Notes: generated by a model from the sequence alone, not told the origin. Positions 7,998 to 19,358 are shown, counted from the stretch's first letter. The stretch is DNA of 64,000 nucleotides from Deltaproteobacteria bacterium (GCA_028695735.1 JAQVIJ010000001.1:175081-239080); one strand, 5' to 3'. A program made the numbers and translations.

Positions 7998-9217
7998 TTT
8001 TTTGCTGTCAGACCCACCATGGAACGAATCTTGAGCCGCAGACCCTGCAGGCGGATGAAGCCCTCTGCATCGGCCTGGCGATAGACATCATCCTCCTCAA
8101 AGGTGGCAAATTCCGGTCTGTAAAGGGAATTGACCGCCTTTCTGCCCACCACCATACAGCTACCCTTGTAAAGCTTCAGGCGCACCACACCTGCGACATT
8201 TACCTGCGTATCATCCACTAATCTTTGAAGCATCTGCCGTTCAGGTGAAAACCAGAAACCATAATAAACCAACTCAGCGTAGCGCGGGACCAGACTGTCT
8301 CGAATGTGCATGACCTCTCTATCCAGAGTAATGGACTCCAGGGCGATATGGGCCTCCCGCAACAGGGTGCCGCCAGGCGTCTCATAGACACCCCTGGACT
8401 TCATGCCCACAAAACGGTTTTCCACTATATCCCTGCGGCCTATGCCGTGTTTGGCCCCCAGGCCGTTCAGACACGCCAAGAGGCTGGCAGGGGACATGCG
8501 CTCACCGTTTACAGCCACCAGATCGCCCTGTTCAAACTCCAGCTCCACATATTCAGGACTGTCAGGCGCGGCCTCAGGGGAGCTGGTCCATACGAACATG
8601 TCCGCAGGCGGCTCAAACCACGGGTCCTCCAGAATACCGCCTTCATAGCTGATGTGTAGCAGGTTGGCATCCATGCTATATGGTCTTTTTTGCGTGACCG
8701 GCACAGGTATGCCGTGTGTCTTGGCAAAATCCATGAGTTTTTGACGGGAATTGAGGTCCCATATGCGCCAGGGGGCTATGATGTGCAGATGGGGATTTAA
8801 GGCCATGTAGGTCAGTTCAAAACGCACCTGGTCATTTCCCTTGCCGGTGGCGCCATGGCTTACGGCATTGGCGCCGAACTCCCTGGCCACAGCCACCTGT
8901 TCCTTGGCGATCACCGGCCTGGCAATGGAGGTACCCAGGAGATAGGCACTTTCATAGATGGCATTGGCCCTGAACATGGGAAACACAAAGTCTCGAACAA
9001 ACTCCTCTTTCAGGTCTCGAATGACCACATCAGAGGCCCCTGTTGCCAAGGCCTTCTGACGCACTGCGTTCCAATCCTCCTGCTGTCCGATGTCGGCTGA
9101 ATAGGCCACCACAGGGCAGTCGTAGTTCTCTTGCAGCCATTTTAGGATTACAGAGGTATCCAGGCCGCCGGAATAGGCAAGGACTATTTTTTGAACGTCT
9201 TTTGTTTTCATATTCAT
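7994..9217 (-). CDS. argG: Argininosuccinate synthase
   Basis: ArgG joins citrulline and aspartate using ATP in arginine synthesis. It has 407 residues, full length for the family, with the PP-loop [13 protein letters not shown] near residues 11-23, [13 protein letters not shown] in the middle, and the C-terminal [12 protein letters not shown]. The gene overlaps both neighbours by 4 nt (the GGDEF gene upstream and mqnB downstream), so it is a middle cistron of a tightly packed operon. No argH or other arginine gene is close. Confidence 0.97.
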   Translation of the reverse strand: MNMKTKDVQKIVLAYSGGLDTSVILKWLQENYDCPVVAYSADIGQQEDWNAVRQKALATGASDVVIRDLKEEFVRDFVFPMFRANAIYESAYLLGTSIARPVIAKEQVAVAREFGANAVSHGATGKGNDQVRFELTYMALNPHLHIIAPWRIWDLNSRQKLMDFAKTHGIPVPVTQKRPYSMDANLLHISYEGGILEDPWFEPPADMFVWTSSPEAAPDSPEYVELEFEQGDLVAVNGERMSPASLLACLNGLGAKHGIGRRDIVENRFVGMKSRGVYETPGGTLLREAHIALESITLDREVMHIRDSLVPRYAELVYYGFWFSPERQMLQRLVDDTQVNVAGVVRLKLYKGSCMVVGRKAVNSLYRPEFATFEEDDVYRQADAEGFIRLQGLRLKIRSMVGLTAKN

Positions 9218-10167
9218 GATTTCTTTTCACAACTCCTTCTGTCAATCAGATAATTACTGCCGGGCATGGATTTGACCTTCTTTTTCAGTTGCGCAGCCAC
9301 GGCAGCCACTTCGCCATAGTGTTTATAGCGATTGGCCACACAGGGAATCACTGCGATGGAAAGGCTGGTGAGGGGAAAGGTCTGTTTGTTGCCCTGCCGG
9401 TCTTCGGATAAAAAACAGCCGTGTTCCAGGTCCTCTTCATCCAAAAAGAGGCGTATCAAGGCATCGAAATTCAGCAAAATCTTCTGGCACACCCGTTCCA
9501 CGCACTCAGTCGGCGTCACAAACACGAAGTCATCGCCACCCACATGCCCTACAAAACCGCTGTGACCGGCTATCTCCTGCACGGTGTTCACCAATATGCG
9601 GGCCACCATGCGAATGACCTCGTCACCCCTGGAAAAACCATATCGATCGTTATATGGCTTGAAACTGTCTATGTCCACATAGGCCACGGCATTAGGCTCA
9701 TTTCTGTCCAGAACCCCTTGAATATATTTCAAAATCGAGGAGTTTCCTGGCAGTTTGGTGAGCGGATTGTTGTCTCCCACTCGTTCCATGCGCTCCAGTG
9801 CCAATTCCACACGGGCTATCTTCTCCAGGACATTGGCATTGGAGAAGACCACATCATCCACGGCATAGACCTTCCAGTCCAGGGTGGTGAGATTACAGGC
9901 AGGTGGTACAGAGAGGATGATGGGCATCAGCGCCAGTTGCAGACTGGTCTTCATGGCCTGAATGACCATGCGGTCCAACTGATTCTCCAGGTCCTTTTGA
10001 ACGATGAGCAGTTCCGGCGGGTCTGCCAGAATCAACTCCATGGCCTTGGACAGGTCTTCCTTGGCCATACATCTATGGCCCCTAGCCTCCACCAATGAAA
10101 GCTCTTCCGTTGTGAAAAAGGGCTCTGTGGCGATTATTGCGATGTCGGCCAAGACAAACCCCGTCAA
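9214..10167 (-). CDS. GGDEF-domain protein, probable diguanylate cyclase
   Basis: A 317-residue protein. Residues 1-125 look like a receiver-type or pseudo-receiver fold ([36 protein letters not shown]) without an obvious phospho-acceptor Asp. Residues about 130-310 are a GGDEF domain: [43 protein letters not shown], and the signature as GGDDF ([12 protein letters not shown]). The conservative Asp in place of Glu is often found in active enzymes. It would make cyclic di-GMP. It is cotranscribed with the HDOD gene upstream, overlapping by 4 nt. Confidence 0.88.
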   Translation of the reverse strand: MTGFVLADIAIIATEPFFTTEELSLVEARGHRCMAKEDLSKAMELILADPPELLIVQKDLENQLDRMVIQAMKTSLQLALMPIILSVPPACNLTTLDWKVYAVDDVVFSNANVLEKIARVELALERMERVGDNNPLTKLPGNSSILKYIQGVLDRNEPNAVAYVDIDSFKPYNDRYGFSRGDEVIRMVARILVNTVQEIAGHSGFVGHVGGDDFVFVTPTECVERVCQKILLNFDALIRLFLDEEDLEHGCFLSEDRQGNKQTFPLTSLSIAVIPCVANRYKHYGEVAAVAAQLKKKVKSMPGSNYLIDRRSCEKKS

Positions 10168-11027
10168 CCCAGATTCTGCATCTCAGCAGAAAAATCCTGT
10201 AATTCTATAAGTTTTTCATCCAATTCCACAAGCAGTTCCTTCATTTCACTCTTGGAGAGCTTGATGCGCTTCCATGCGTCCTGATTCAGGGGAGGCACCC
10301 ACATGTCACCTCCAAAGCCGAAACCCACAGCCCTGACCAGAATATCCGAAAAGTGCAAAATGGCCGTAACATCCTTGTGATCAGGCGCCTCCTCAGGCCT
10401 GTGATGCCAGGTGATGGGCAAGACAAGCCGGTCCGGCAGGTTCCACTGATGCACCAGCCAGCCGCCGATCTCCGAATGGGAGACACCAAGCAGTTCCTCT
10501 TCCGCCTCCCGCATGGAGATGCCCTTCTGTTCCACCAGGGCCAGCAGGGCATCGTATTCGGACGGCAGTTCTGCCCTCACCACCACCTTGCCCAGGTCAT
10601 GCAGCAGGGCCGCTGTGGAGACCTCTTCTGGATTCTTAAGCCCCTTCTTCTTGGCTATGAGGCTTGCTATGGTGGCGCATCCCAGGGAATGCTCCCAGAG
10701 CCCCACATCAGAAGACTGCATCATCTCGAAGATGGAGGAGGTGACGATGAGGGTCTTGATGACGTTTATGCCCAAGAGCACGATGGCATTGGCAACGGTG
10801 CTGATCCGCTGGGGAAAACCATAAAAAGATGAGTTGACCATCTTCAAAAGCTTGCTGGTCAAAACCTGGTCCCGCTCGATGACATTGCCCAACTGATTGG
10901 CGGTGATGTCCTCATCCTCCACCATCTTGTTCAGCTTGGCGGCTATTGGAGGCAGAGTGGGCAGAGACTGTATATCTCTGAGTCTCCGCCGAATCTCCTG
11001 TCTTTTGGTCTCTTTGTCGTCAGTCAT
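10164..11027 (-). CDS. HDOD-domain signalling protein
   Basis: A 287-residue protein. The HDOD domain (about residues 15-215) begins LPTLPPIAAKLNKMVEDEDITANQLG and has ERDQVLTSKLLKMVNSSFYGF and STAALLHDLGKVVV, the remnant of an HD hydrolase site. HDOD proteins usually act as non-enzymatic signalling partners in motility, stress or cyclic-nucleotide circuits. It sits between a small HD-GYP-associated-like protein and a GGDEF protein, a grouping that suggests a cyclic di-GMP output pathway. Confidence 0.88.
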   Translation of the reverse strand: MTDDKETKRQEIRRRLRDIQSLPTLPPIAAKLNKMVEDEDITANQLGNVIERDQVLTSKLLKMVNSSFYGFPQRISTVANAIVLLGINVIKTLIVTSSIFEMMQSSDVGLWEHSLGCATIASLIAKKKGLKNPEEVSTAALLHDLGKVVVRAELPSEYDALLALVEQKGISMREAEEELLGVSHSEIGGWLVHQWNLPDRLVLPITWHHRPEEAPDHKDVTAILHFSDILVRAVGFGFGGDMWVPPLNQDAWKRIKLSKSEMKELLVELDEKLIELQDFSAEMQNLG

Positions 11028-11036
11028 AACCGTTTG

Positions 11037-11348
11037 TTATTTCTGAATCTCCTGCTCGATCATATGTTCTGCGACAAGCTTCATCAGGGCGCGCAACACA
11101 GGATCGTCCTTCACCTTGCCGAAACGCTGTTCCAGCTCCACAATCCGCTGGGCCAAGGGCTTGTCGTCGGGCAGTTCCACTGGATGCCCCTCCACAACAA
11201 TGGCATGCACATCCGACTTGTAAAGCTTGTCGAGAAGCCCCTGAGTCAACTCCAAGCCCGGCCCACACAAGACCTGACCATCAGGGGTCTTGACCTCCTT
11301 GGCCAGCTTCATGCCGGGTTTTGCTGCATTGAGGGGAATGCGCTGCAT
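11037..11348 (-). CDS. Small protein resembling HD-GYP-associated N-terminal domains
   Basis: A 103-residue protein with a beta-rich start (IPLNAAKPGMKLAKEVKTPDGQVLCGPG) followed by GLLDKLYKSDVHAIVVEGHPVEL. This pattern commonly precedes HD-GYP or HDOD domains in longer signalling proteins. Here it is a separate gene, 9 nt before the HDOD gene and 1 nt after gatA. The C-terminal third is charged and helical. The function is unknown; a role with the HDOD and GGDEF proteins is inferred from position. Confidence 0.7.
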   Translation of the reverse strand: MQRIPLNAAKPGMKLAKEVKTPDGQVLCGPGLELTQGLLDKLYKSDVHAIVVEGHPVELPDDKPLAQRIVELEQRFGKVKDDPVLRALMKLVAEHMIEQEIQK

Positions 11349-11349
11349 A

Positions 11350-12813
11350 TCAAGGCTCCGGCCAGTTCTGAATGCCGCCTACGGCCTGTTCCAGGTTGTA
11401 GGCCGCCTTAAACATGTTGTCCTCCCTGAAGGCATCGGCCATGATCTGGACGCCTATGGGCAGGCCATTTCCATCAAACCCGCAGGGTATGGAGATGGCT
11501 GGAATGCCTGCCAAGTTCACTGGAATCGTAAAGATGTCGTTCAGATACATCTGAATGGGGTCGGCTGTCTTCTCACCGATCTTAAAGGCGGTGGTGGGGG
11601 CTACAGGCGTTATCAGCACATCACAGGCATTAAATGCATTGTCGAAATCCCTTTTGAACAAGGCCCTCACCTGAGAGGCCTTTTTATAGAAGGCATCGTA
11701 ATAACCTGCCGACAGGGAATAGGAGCCGAGCATGATGCGGCGTTTTACCTCCGGGCCAAAGCCTGCCGAACGCGTCTTTTTGTACATCTCCAGCAGGTTG
11801 GCATATTCAGAGGCCCTGAAACCGTATTTGACGCCATCGTAGCGGGAGAGATTGGAGGAGGCCTCTGAGGTGGCAACGATGTAATAGGTGGCCACGGCAT
11901 AGGGGGTGTGCGGCAGGCTGACCGGCACTATCTCACAACCCATGTCCTTCAGGGCGGCTATGGCCCTTTCCACCGCCTCTCGCACATCCCTTTGCACACC
12001 CTCTATGAAATACTCTTGAGGCAGTCCGCATCTCATGCCTTTAAGCCCCTTTTGCAGGCATTGTGTGTAGTCCATGTCCTTGCCCGCAACCGAGGTGGAA
12101 TCCTTTGTGTCATGGCCTGCAATGGCATTCATTAGCAGGGCACAGTCCGTCACATCGCGAGTGAAAGGCCCCACCTGGTCAAGGGATGAGGCAAAGGCTA
12201 TGAGCCCAAAACGGGAGACACGGCCATAGGTGGGCTTAAGACCCACCACACCACAATAAGAGGCGGGCTGGCGAATGGAACCGCCGGTATCCGAACCCAG
12301 TGAAGCCGCACAAAGACGCGCCGCCACAGCAGCAGAGGAACCTCCGCTGGAACCGCCAGGCACACGGCTCAAGTCCCAGGGGTTATGAGTGCAGTGAAAG
12401 GCGGAATTTTCAGTGGAGGAACCCATGGCGAACTCGTCCATATTGAGCTTGCCCAACATCACGGCGCCCTGGCCGTTCAGCCGCTCCACCACCGTGGCAT
12501 TATAAGGCGGAACGAAATTTTCAAGCATGCGGGAGGCGCAGGTGGTTTTTACACCCTGAGTGCAGAGCAGGTCCTTGATGCCCAAGGGAATGCCTGTAAG
12601 AGGCGTCACCTGTTCACCGCTCTCAAAACGCCTCACCGCCTCTTGGGCCTGCTGAATGGCCAAATCGCCTGTAACAGTCAGATATGCCTTGACCTTGGCA
12701 TCAACGGAGCTGATGCGCTCCAGATAGGCCTGAGTCACCTCCACAGGGCTTATGTCTCTGGCCCGATAGGCATCGTGCAGTTCCTTTATGGATAATCTGG
12801 TTAAATCAGACAT
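11350..12813 (-). CDS. gatA: Asp-tRNA(Asn)/Glu-tRNA(Gln) amidotransferase subunit A
   Basis: GatA is the amidase that releases ammonia from glutamine for GatB. The 487-residue protein has the amidase-signature Ser-cisSer-Lys layout: Lys in [12 protein letters not shown], the cis-Ser region [13 protein letters not shown], and the nucleophile in [13 protein letters not shown]. The gene is 17 nt after gatC. gatB is about 5 kb upstream on the same strand rather than adjacent. Its presence indicates that Gln-tRNA and/or Asn-tRNA is made by transamidation. Confidence 0.97.
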   Translation of the reverse strand: MSDLTRLSIKELHDAYRARDISPVEVTQAYLERISSVDAKVKAYLTVTGDLAIQQAQEAVRRFESGEQVTPLTGIPLGIKDLLCTQGVKTTCASRMLENFVPPYNATVVERLNGQGAVMLGKLNMDEFAMGSSTENSAFHCTHNPWDLSRVPGGSSGGSSAAVAARLCAASLGSDTGGSIRQPASYCGVVGLKPTYGRVSRFGLIAFASSLDQVGPFTRDVTDCALLMNAIAGHDTKDSTSVAGKDMDYTQCLQKGLKGMRCGLPQEYFIEGVQRDVREAVERAIAALKDMGCEIVPVSLPHTPYAVATYYIVATSEASSNLSRYDGVKYGFRASEYANLLEMYKKTRSAGFGPEVKRRIMLGSYSLSAGYYDAFYKKASQVRALFKRDFDNAFNACDVLITPVAPTTAFKIGEKTADPIQMYLNDIFTIPVNLAGIPAISIPCGFDGNGLPIGVQIMADAFREDNMFKAAYNLEQAVGGIQNWPEP

Positions 12814-12830
12814 TTATTTTCTCCAGGACA

Positions 12831-13115
12831 TTATATGATTTTGGGTACCACAAATGCCCCGTCATCCTTTTGAGGGGCATTGGCAAGGGCATTTTCATTG
12901 GCAAGGGATGAAAGCATCTCATCCTGCCTAAAGACATTGGCTATGGCCAGTGGGTGGGACATGGGCTCAACGCCGTCAGTATTCACCTGCTGTAACTGGG
13001 CAACATACTCCAAAATGGCATTTAAGTGTCCTGTATATTGTTGCAATTCCTCTTCAGAAAAAGAAAGACGGGCTAAATGCGCCACATGTGCTGCCTCATC
13101 CGGAGTTATTCTCAC
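12831..13115 (-). CDS. gatC: Asp-tRNA(Asn)/Glu-tRNA(Gln) amidotransferase subunit C
   Basis: GatC is a small stabilising subunit that wraps around the GatA-GatB interface. It has 94 residues, normal length, with the family pattern ITPDEAAHVAHLARLSFSEEEL and VEPMSHPLAIANVFRQDE. An AGGAGG-like site precedes the ATG. It is the first of the gatC-gatA pair. Confidence 0.95.
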   Translation of the reverse strand: MRITPDEAAHVAHLARLSFSEEELQQYTGHLNAILEYVAQLQQVNTDGVEPMSHPLAIANVFRQDEMLSSLANENALANAPQKDDGAFVVPKII

Positions 13116-13223
13116 GCAAGACCTCCTATTTATACTGCCTTAACGCTTCTCAAAAACTGTAAGATATTATTACTCATTCCAACAAAATTCAATAGAGAAT
13201 AGGAGATGTAACCCACTAATGCC

Positions 13224-14888
13224 CTAAAACAACCTCTTTTGTTTTGGCCTTCTCCTCTGCCTTGAGCCCACCTCGGCTTTTGTCACCACATACGGCAGAA
13301 TCCTTTCAAGGAATCTACTCGGGTTAGAAGGGGCCTGTTTTGAGTGACGATGCCTACACCAGCTCACATGAAGCCGCTCCTTGGCACGGGTCATGGCCAC
13401 ATAACAAAGCCTGGCCTCCTCCGCCTCGTCTGCGCTGAAAAGGGGCAAGACACCCTCCTCCATGCCCACCAGAAACACCACTGAAAACTCCAGGCCCTTG
13501 GCCGCATGAATGGAGAGCATGGACACAGCCTCTAAACCCACGGCCAGTGGCTCTCGCATGGCAGTGTCCAAAAAGGAGAGGTCTGTGGCCAGTTCCTGCA
13601 GCTCCTCCCAATTGGAGACGCCTTCAGCCAACTGCAAAAAGGCCGAAAGCCCCGGGGAAGGCGCCTGCAACCCCAATCTTTTTAAGACCTGGCCCAGATA
13701 TGTCTGCACATTGGCGCATTCCTCAAACTCCTGCCGAGTAAGCCCTTTTAAGAGCAGTTGCAGGTCTTGTGACACGGCCTTGGGCTGCACACGGGCACAG
13801 GGAATGCCATTTTCATTCAATCTCCGCCATATCTCGTCACTCACACTGTGCGTGCGATAGAGCACGGCCACCTCCGCCAGACTGCCAACGGACATGGCAT
13901 TCTCCGTGCGCTCCATGGAAAATCCGCCTGCCAGGGCCTCGATCTCCTGGGCCACCCAGTCCGCTTCCTGATATGCATTATCAAAGACTCGAAGCTCTAT
14001 GGCCCTTCCCTGCCCCCTGGCCGAGATTAAAGTTGCCTCCTGACTTGGGCACACCACCGCCTGGGCGGCATTTAAAAAGACCTGAGGACAGCGATAGACC
14101 TCCTGTAGGCTGACACATTCAGCACCCTCAAGGTCCTGTAAAAATAGCTGCATAAAGGCAGGAGAGGCCCCTCTAAAGCCATAGATGGCCTGATTGGCAT
14201 CGCCTATTGCGGTGATATTGGCCCCTGCCAGGGCCATCTGCCGCAACAGTTCATACTGCACGGCATTTACATCCTGAAACTCGTCCACCAGCACATGAAA
14301 TGTACGGCCTGCAAAAAAGTCCCTACCCGCCGAGGTCTGCAGGACATTTAATGCCTCCAGCAGCAGATGGTCGTAGTCCCACAGCCCTTCTCGTTGTAAA
14401 TACTCCTGATATGCGAAAAAGAGCTGCTTCAACTCACAGGTATTCAAGGCAACAGGCCAGAACTGCCGTGCCTCAGAAAGCAGGCCATACCAATTGCGGC
14501 CCTTGGCAAGCCCCAACTCCCAGGCAATCCTGTTACAGATTTCAGCGGCCTCCTGTTCCTGTAGCAGCCTAAAGGGCATAGAAGTTGAATTGAAAACAGA
14601 CTGCCAATCCCTCAAAAAATCATAGGCCCAGGCATGAAAGGTATGACAAGAGACGGGCACGGAACATGCGGCCTTTATACGGTTGACCAACTCCTGGGCT
14701 GCATGCCGAGTAAAGGTGATGGCCAAAATGGCATCATGAGGCAGGTTCCTGGCAGTCAACAGGTGCACGATCCTGCTCACCAGCACACGAGTCTTGCCTG
14801 TGCCAGGCCCGGCCTGAATCAAAAGATGCGGGCATGAAGCCAAGACGGCCCTGCGCTGCGCATCGTTCAAACAGCCTAAGGCGTCCAT
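13224..14888 (-). CDS. Short UvrD/PcrA-like superfamily 1 helicase
   Basis: A 554-residue protein with SF1A helicase motifs in order: Q-motif LNDAQRRAVLA, Walker A GPGTGKT (about residues 28-34), motif Ia AITFTRHAAQEL, Walker B VDEFQDVNAVQ, motif III AIGDANQAIYGFRGA, motif V SIHAAKGLEFSVVFL, and motif VI YVAMTRAKERLHVSW. It is 110-170 residues shorter than Rep, PcrA or UvrD; the loss falls in the 1B/2B accessory regions. It therefore probably translocates on single-stranded DNA with altered strand-separation properties. It lies 12 nt after serS, an unexpected repair gene inside a translation operon. Confidence 0.88.
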   Translation of the reverse strand: MDALGCLNDAQRRAVLASCPHLLIQAGPGTGKTRVLVSRIVHLLTARNLPHDAILAITFTRHAAQELVNRIKAACSVPVSCHTFHAWAYDFLRDWQSVFNSTSMPFRLLQEQEAAEICNRIAWELGLAKGRNWYGLLSEARQFWPVALNTCELKQLFFAYQEYLQREGLWDYDHLLLEALNVLQTSAGRDFFAGRTFHVLVDEFQDVNAVQYELLRQMALAGANITAIGDANQAIYGFRGASPAFMQLFLQDLEGAECVSLQEVYRCPQVFLNAAQAVVCPSQEATLISARGQGRAIELRVFDNAYQEADWVAQEIEALAGGFSMERTENAMSVGSLAEVAVLYRTHSVSDEIWRRLNENGIPCARVQPKAVSQDLQLLLKGLTRQEFEECANVQTYLGQVLKRLGLQAPSPGLSAFLQLAEGVSNWEELQELATDLSFLDTAMREPLAVGLEAVSMLSIHAAKGLEFSVVFLVGMEEGVLPLFSADEAEEARLCYVAMTRAKERLHVSWCRHRHSKQAPSNPSRFLERILPYVVTKAEVGSRQRRRPKQKRLF

Positions 14889-14900
14889 TCAAAAGAAAAG

Positions 14901-16178
14901 CTATGGACCTGAAATCACATCCAGGCCGTCCATGTAGGGAATCAAGGCATCCGGCACCACTACTGTGCCGTCTTTTTGCTGATAGTTCTCCAAAATGGCC
15001 ACCACTGTGCGGCCTACGGCAAGCCCGGAACCGTTTAGGGTGTGCACCAATCGAGTCTTGGTCTGACCTGTCTGACGACAGCGGATATTGGCCCTTCGAG
15101 CCTGAAATGCCTCAAAATTGCTGCAAGAGGAGATCTCACAATAACGATTCTGGCCTGGCAGCCAGACCTCGATATCATAGGTCTTGGCAGCAGAAAAGCC
15201 CATGTCGCCGGTGCAGAGGCAGATGACGCGATAGGGCAGGTTCAAAAACTGCAGGACCTCCTCTGCATCCAGCAAAAGCTCCTCCAACTCCTCATAGGAG
15301 CGCTCAGGTGTGGAAAACTTTACCAGCTCCACCTTGTTGAACTGGTGTTGCCTCACTATTCCCCTTGTATCCCTGCCATGGGCGCCGGCCTCAGAGCGAA
15401 AACAAGGTGTATAGGCAGCATATTTGAGGGGAAGGCTTGATTCCTCCAGGACCTCATCCCTGTGTAGATTGGTGACAGGCACCTCAGCAGTGGGAGTCAG
15501 GTAGTAACGAAGGCCCTCCAACTTAAAGAGGTCTTCGGCGAACTTGGGGAGCTGGCCTGTTCCCCTCAAGGAGTCGTCGTTTACGATAAAGGGCGGCAGG
15601 ACCTCTCTGTAGCCGTGCCGTTTTGTGTGCAGGTCCAGCATAAAATTTATGAGGGCACGCTCTAACCTTGCGCCGGCACCGTGATACACGCAGAAACGGG
15701 CGCCTGTGACCTTGGCGGCCCTGGCAAAATCCAAAATGCCTAAACCTTCACCCACATCCCAGTGCGGCAGGGGTTCAAAATCAAAGGTGGGCCTATCACC
15801 CCAGAGCTTGACCACCTGATTCTCTGTGTCGTCCTTGCCGATGGGCACAGTCTCATGTGGAATATTGGGAATGCTCAAGAGCCCGTTTGCCACCTCCTGC
15901 TCCAGGCCCTCAAGCACTGATTCGATCTCCTTTATGCGGCTGTTGACGGCCTTCATGCGCTCCATGAGCTCTGATGCGTCCTGTTTGGCCTTTTTGAGCT
16001 GGCCTATGGTCTCAGAGACCCTGTTGCGCTCACTGCGCAACTCCTCTATCTCCTGAATGAGCGCCCTGCGCTGGGCATCCTTTTGCAAAAAGGCGTCTAA
16101 GTCAAAGGGGTTGTTTCGAGCCTTCAGGGCATTTTTGACCTTCTCTGGATTGTCTCGTATGAATTTGATCTCTAACAT
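14901..16178 (-). CDS. serS: Seryl-tRNA synthetase
   Basis: SerS charges tRNA-Ser. From the Met at 16178 it has 425 residues, the usual length, starting [18 protein letters not shown]. Residues about 30-105 are the long antiparallel coiled coil that grips the tRNA variable arm ([21 protein letters not shown]). The class II core follows, with motif 2 at [20 protein letters not shown] and motif 3 at [20 protein letters not shown] longer open frame runs into the tRNA gene upstream and is not coding there. A tRNA-Ser gene ends 37 nt before the start codon, on the same strand. Confidence 0.97.
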   Translation of the reverse strand: MLEIKFIRDNPEKVKNALKARNNPFDLDAFLQKDAQRRALIQEIEELRSERNRVSETIGQLKKAKQDASELMERMKAVNSRIKEIESVLEGLEQEVANGLLSIPNIPHETVPIGKDDTENQVVKLWGDRPTFDFEPLPHWDVGEGLGILDFARAAKVTGARFCVYHGAGARLERALINFMLDLHTKRHGYREVLPPFIVNDDSLRGTGQLPKFAEDLFKLEGLRYYLTPTAEVPVTNLHRDEVLEESSLPLKYAAYTPCFRSEAGAHGRDTRGIVRQHQFNKVELVKFSTPERSYEELEELLLDAEEVLQFLNLPYRVICLCTGDMGFSAAKTYDIEVWLPGQNRYCEISSCSNFEAFQARRANIRCRQTGQTKTRLVHTLNGSGLAVGRTVVAILENYQQKDGTVVVPDALIPYMDGLDVISGP

Positions 16179-16215
16179 GCTCTCACTCGCTGGCTGATAA
16201 GGGATTGAAAGGGTT

Positions 16216-16305
<90 letters not shown>

Positions 16306-16327
16306 TGACTTCTTATTAACTACATGG

Positions 16328-16798
16328 TCACAGGCACATTTTCAAGCGCTTCATACGAAAAAAAGACTGCATCAGACTGCGACACTCCTCTTTCAGGACT
16401 CCAGAGGTCACCTGTATTTGATGGTTGAGCCTCTTGTCCTGAACGATCTGATACAGGCTTTGACAGGCGCCTGCCTTTAAATCCTGTGCACCATACACCA
16501 GTCGCTCAATGCGCGCCAGCACACAGGCGCCTGCACACATGGCACAAGGCTCGATGGTTACAAAGAGGGTGACACCCAACAGACGATAGTTGCCCAGCTC
16601 TCTTGCAGCCTGGCGCAGGGCGAGCATCTCTGCATGGGCCGTGGGGTCATTTAGAGAGATACACAGGTTATGGGCAGAGGACACCACCTCCCCTGAGGCA
16701 GCCACTGCCACAGCACCTACCGGCACCTCCTCAAGCGCAAAGGCCTTTTGGGCCTCTTCGATGGCCAATCGCATGTAATAGACATCGTCCTCAAACAT
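16328..16798 (-). CDS. tadA: tRNA-specific adenosine deaminase
   Basis: TadA converts A34 to inosine in tRNA-Arg(ACG). The 156-residue protein has the cytidine-deaminase-fold zinc site: His and catalytic Glu in DPTAHAEMLALRQAA, and the two Cys in TIEPCAMCAGACVLARI. The YMRLAIEEAQKAFALEEVPVGAVAV start is typical. It lies between mtnA and the tRNA-Ser gene on the same strand. Confidence 0.95.
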   Translation of the reverse strand: MFEDDVYYMRLAIEEAQKAFALEEVPVGAVAVAASGEVVSSAHNLCISLNDPTAHAEMLALRQAARELGNYRLLGVTLFVTIEPCAMCAGACVLARIERLVYGAQDLKAGACQSLYQIVQDKRLNHQIQVTSGVLKEECRSLMQSFFRMKRLKMCL

Positions 16799-16830
16799 GA
16801 ATTGACGATATGAAACGCCGTTTCACTGAA

Positions 16831-17931
16831 TTATTGAACGGAAAGAGGGGGCAAAACGGCCTTGATGGTGTGGCTAAAGGGTGGGACCAGCACGCCCCTT
16901 TCTGTAATGATGGCGGTTACCAGCTCATTGGGTGTCACATCAAAGACAGGATTGTGAATATCAGGCCTGAAGGATGTGTAAGAGACCAATTCAGAGGCAG
17001 CACGCTCCTCTATGGGGATGTGAACGCCGGAATCCATGTTGTAATCAATGGTGGAGATGGGCGCGGCCACATAAAACGGTATATTATGTGCCTTTGCCAG
17101 GACCGCAAGGCTATAGGTGCCGATCTTGTTGGCCACATCGCCGTTTGCGGCTATGCGATCCGCACCTACGATCACGGCATTCACTCTTCCCTGACGCATG
17201 AGCGTGGCCGCGGCTGAATCCACTATAACTGTAACAGGAATGCCGTCTTTCATGAGTTCCCAGGCCGTAAGGCGCACACCCTGAAGCCAGGGCCGTGTCT
17301 CGTCTGCAAAGACATGAACGGTCTTGCCCATCTGCTTACAGGCACGCACCACACCCAGGGCAGTACCATAACCGCCTGTGGCCAGGGCACCTGCATTACA
17401 ATGGGTGAGGAAATTGACCTTGGCAGGGCAAAGACTCGCGCCCATGCGCCCCATGAGCAGATTGGCAGCCACATCCTCATTCCAAATGGCAATGGCCTCT
17501 TTTTCAAGCAGTTCGGGCAGATCCATACTATCCATATCTTTGTTGAGTGAGAACACGTTTACCATTCGCCGCACCGCCCACATGAGGTTCACGGCAGTGG
17601 GACGCGCTGCCTGCAAAAGCCCTGCCGCCTGCATCCAAAGCTCATCGAAGGCCGCACTCTCCGCCTCCTGAAGTGCGTATGCCTCCAAAACCAGCCCGAA
17701 CGCCGCGGCTATCCCGATTGCCGGCGCCCCGCGCACCACCATGGAGCGAATGGCACCGGCCACCTCTGAGGCATTGGTATAAGACAGCCATATCTCTTCT
17801 TCAGGCAGCCGACGCTGATCCAAAAGATACAGGAAACCGCCTTCCCAACGCAAAGGACACACAGATGAAGCGCCATCCCGCTCCAAAAGGGCAAGGGCGG
17901 ATGCCGCTGTATTGGAAACAGGGCCGCTCAT
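16831..17931 (-). CDS. mtnA: S-methyl-5-thioribose-1-phosphate isomerase
   Basis: MtnA isomerises methylthioribose 1-phosphate in methionine salvage. The 366-residue protein has the eIF2B-alpha-like fold with [36 protein letters not shown] (Cys of the active site), [18 protein letters not shown], and [20 protein letters not shown] (Asp of the active site). It overlaps the gatB stop by 4 nt. No other methionine-salvage gene is in the window, so it may also serve other aldose-1-phosphate chemistry; that is uncertain. Confidence 0.94.
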   Translation of the reverse strand: MSGPVSNTAASALALLERDGASSVCPLRWEGGFLYLLDQRRLPEEEIWLSYTNASEVAGAIRSMVVRGAPAIGIAAAFGLVLEAYALQEAESAAFDELWMQAAGLLQAARPTAVNLMWAVRRMVNVFSLNKDMDSMDLPELLEKEAIAIWNEDVAANLLMGRMGASLCPAKVNFLTHCNAGALATGGYGTALGVVRACKQMGKTVHVFADETRPWLQGVRLTAWELMKDGIPVTVIVDSAAATLMRQGRVNAVIVGADRIAANGDVANKIGTYSLAVLAKAHNIPFYVAAPISTIDYNMDSGVHIPIEERAASELVSYTSFRPDIHNPVFDVTPNELVTAIITERGVLVPPFSHTIKAVLPPLSVQ

Positions 17932-19358
17932 GATGCAAGCATCTCCCGAAGCAATTCGTTTACGGTTTTGGGATTGGCCTTACCCCTGGTCTCCTTCATG
18001 ACCTGGCCTACGAAAAAGGCCAGGACATTGGTCTTGCCGGCCCGGTATTTCTCCACCTCTGAAGGATTGGCCTGAATGACCTTTTTGACGGCATCCCGAA
18101 GTATCGACTCGTCCGTCACCTGAGAAAGCCCCTGGGCCTTGACTAATTCAACAGGGTCTTTCGCCTCACGATAGGCCTGTTCCAGCACATCCTTGGCCAT
18201 CTTGCCGCTGATGACTCCGGTCTCCAGCATCTTTAGAAGCCCTGCCAGCCCCTGGGGCGTTACAGGACAATCCTGTATCTCGCGATCATCCGCCTTCAAG
18301 AGCCTCAGGAGTTCCACCATAATCCAGTTGCTGACCGTCTTGGGTTGAGGAAAGATACGAACAGCCTCTTCAAAATAATCGGCCAGTTCACGGGAGGCCG
18401 TCAGCACACCTGCATCATAAACAGGAATGCCGTACTGCTGCGCAAACCGTTCCTTTTTGACATCAGGCAATTCAGGCAGCGAGGCCCGCACATCCTCTAA
18501 CCATTCCACGGTAATCTGAAGGGGCGGCAGGTCAGGCTCAGGAAAATACCGATAATCATGGGCCTCCTCCTTGCCGCGCATGGAGATAGTGACGCCCTTT
18601 GCAGGGTCCCAAAGCCGTGTCTCCTGCACCACATCCTTGCCATCCAAAAGCAGGGCTGTCTGACGCCGAATCTCATACTCCAAGGCCTTCTGTACGTGCC
18701 TGAAGGAATTCATGTTTTTCAGCTCGGACTTGACACCGAAACGCTGTTCTCCAACAGGCCGCATGGAGATGTTGGCATCGCACCGAAGACTGCCTTCATC
18801 CATATTGCCGTCACTGATGCCAAGATAACGCACCAGTTCCCGAATCTTTTTGAGATAAAGGGCTGCCTCTTCAGGCGAACGAATGTCGGGCTCGCTGACA
18901 ATCTCTATGAGGGGCACACCAGCCCTGTTCAGGTCAACAAAGCTTGTGGGTTGAGTGGCGCTGTGTATCAGCTTGCCGGCGTCTTCTTCCATGTGAATTC
19001 GCGTAATGCCTATACGCCTGGTCTTGCCGTCAATCTCCACATCCACCCAGCCGTGTTCGGCCAGGGGCAATTCATACTGGGAGATCTGGTAGCCCTTGGG
19101 CAGGTCAGGATAGAAATAATGCTTCCTTGCAAAGCGATTCATGGGATTTATGGTGCAATTAACAGCCAGTGCCATGCGCATGGCATACTCCACCACCTGC
19201 CTGTTCAGTACCGGCAGAACCCCCGGCATACCCAGACACACAGGACAGACATGTGTATTGGGAGATGCCCCGAATTGCGCTGAACAACCACAAAAGATCT
19301 TTGTGAAAGTCTGAAGCTGACAATGCACCTCCAAACCGATTACCGCTTCATAGTCCAT
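17928..19358 (-). CDS. gatB: Asp-tRNA(Asn)/Glu-tRNA(Gln) amidotransferase subunit B
   Basis: GatB activates the misacylated tRNA and transfers ammonia. It has 476 residues, normal length. It starts [20 protein letters not shown], followed by the cysteine cluster [19 protein letters not shown], then [20 protein letters not shown] and [13 protein letters not shown]. The C-terminal YqeY-like tail (about residues 330-476) binds the tRNA. It is separated from gatCA by mtnA, tadA, tRNA-Ser, serS and a helicase gene, though all lie on the same strand. Confidence 0.97.
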   Translation of the reverse strand: MDYEAVIGLEVHCQLQTFTKIFCGCSAQFGASPNTHVCPVCLGMPGVLPVLNRQVVEYAMRMALAVNCTINPMNRFARKHYFYPDLPKGYQISQYELPLAEHGWVDVEIDGKTRRIGITRIHMEEDAGKLIHSATQPTSFVDLNRAGVPLIEIVSEPDIRSPEEAALYLKKIRELVRYLGISDGNMDEGSLRCDANISMRPVGEQRFGVKSELKNMNSFRHVQKALEYEIRRQTALLLDGKDVVQETRLWDPAKGVTISMRGKEEAHDYRYFPEPDLPPLQITVEWLEDVRASLPELPDVKKERFAQQYGIPVYDAGVLTASRELADYFEEAVRIFPQPKTVSNWIMVELLRLLKADDREIQDCPVTPQGLAGLLKMLETGVISGKMAKDVLEQAYREAKDPVELVKAQGLSQVTDESILRDAVKKVIQANPSEVEKYRAGKTNVLAFFVGQVMKETRGKANPKTVNELLREMLAS

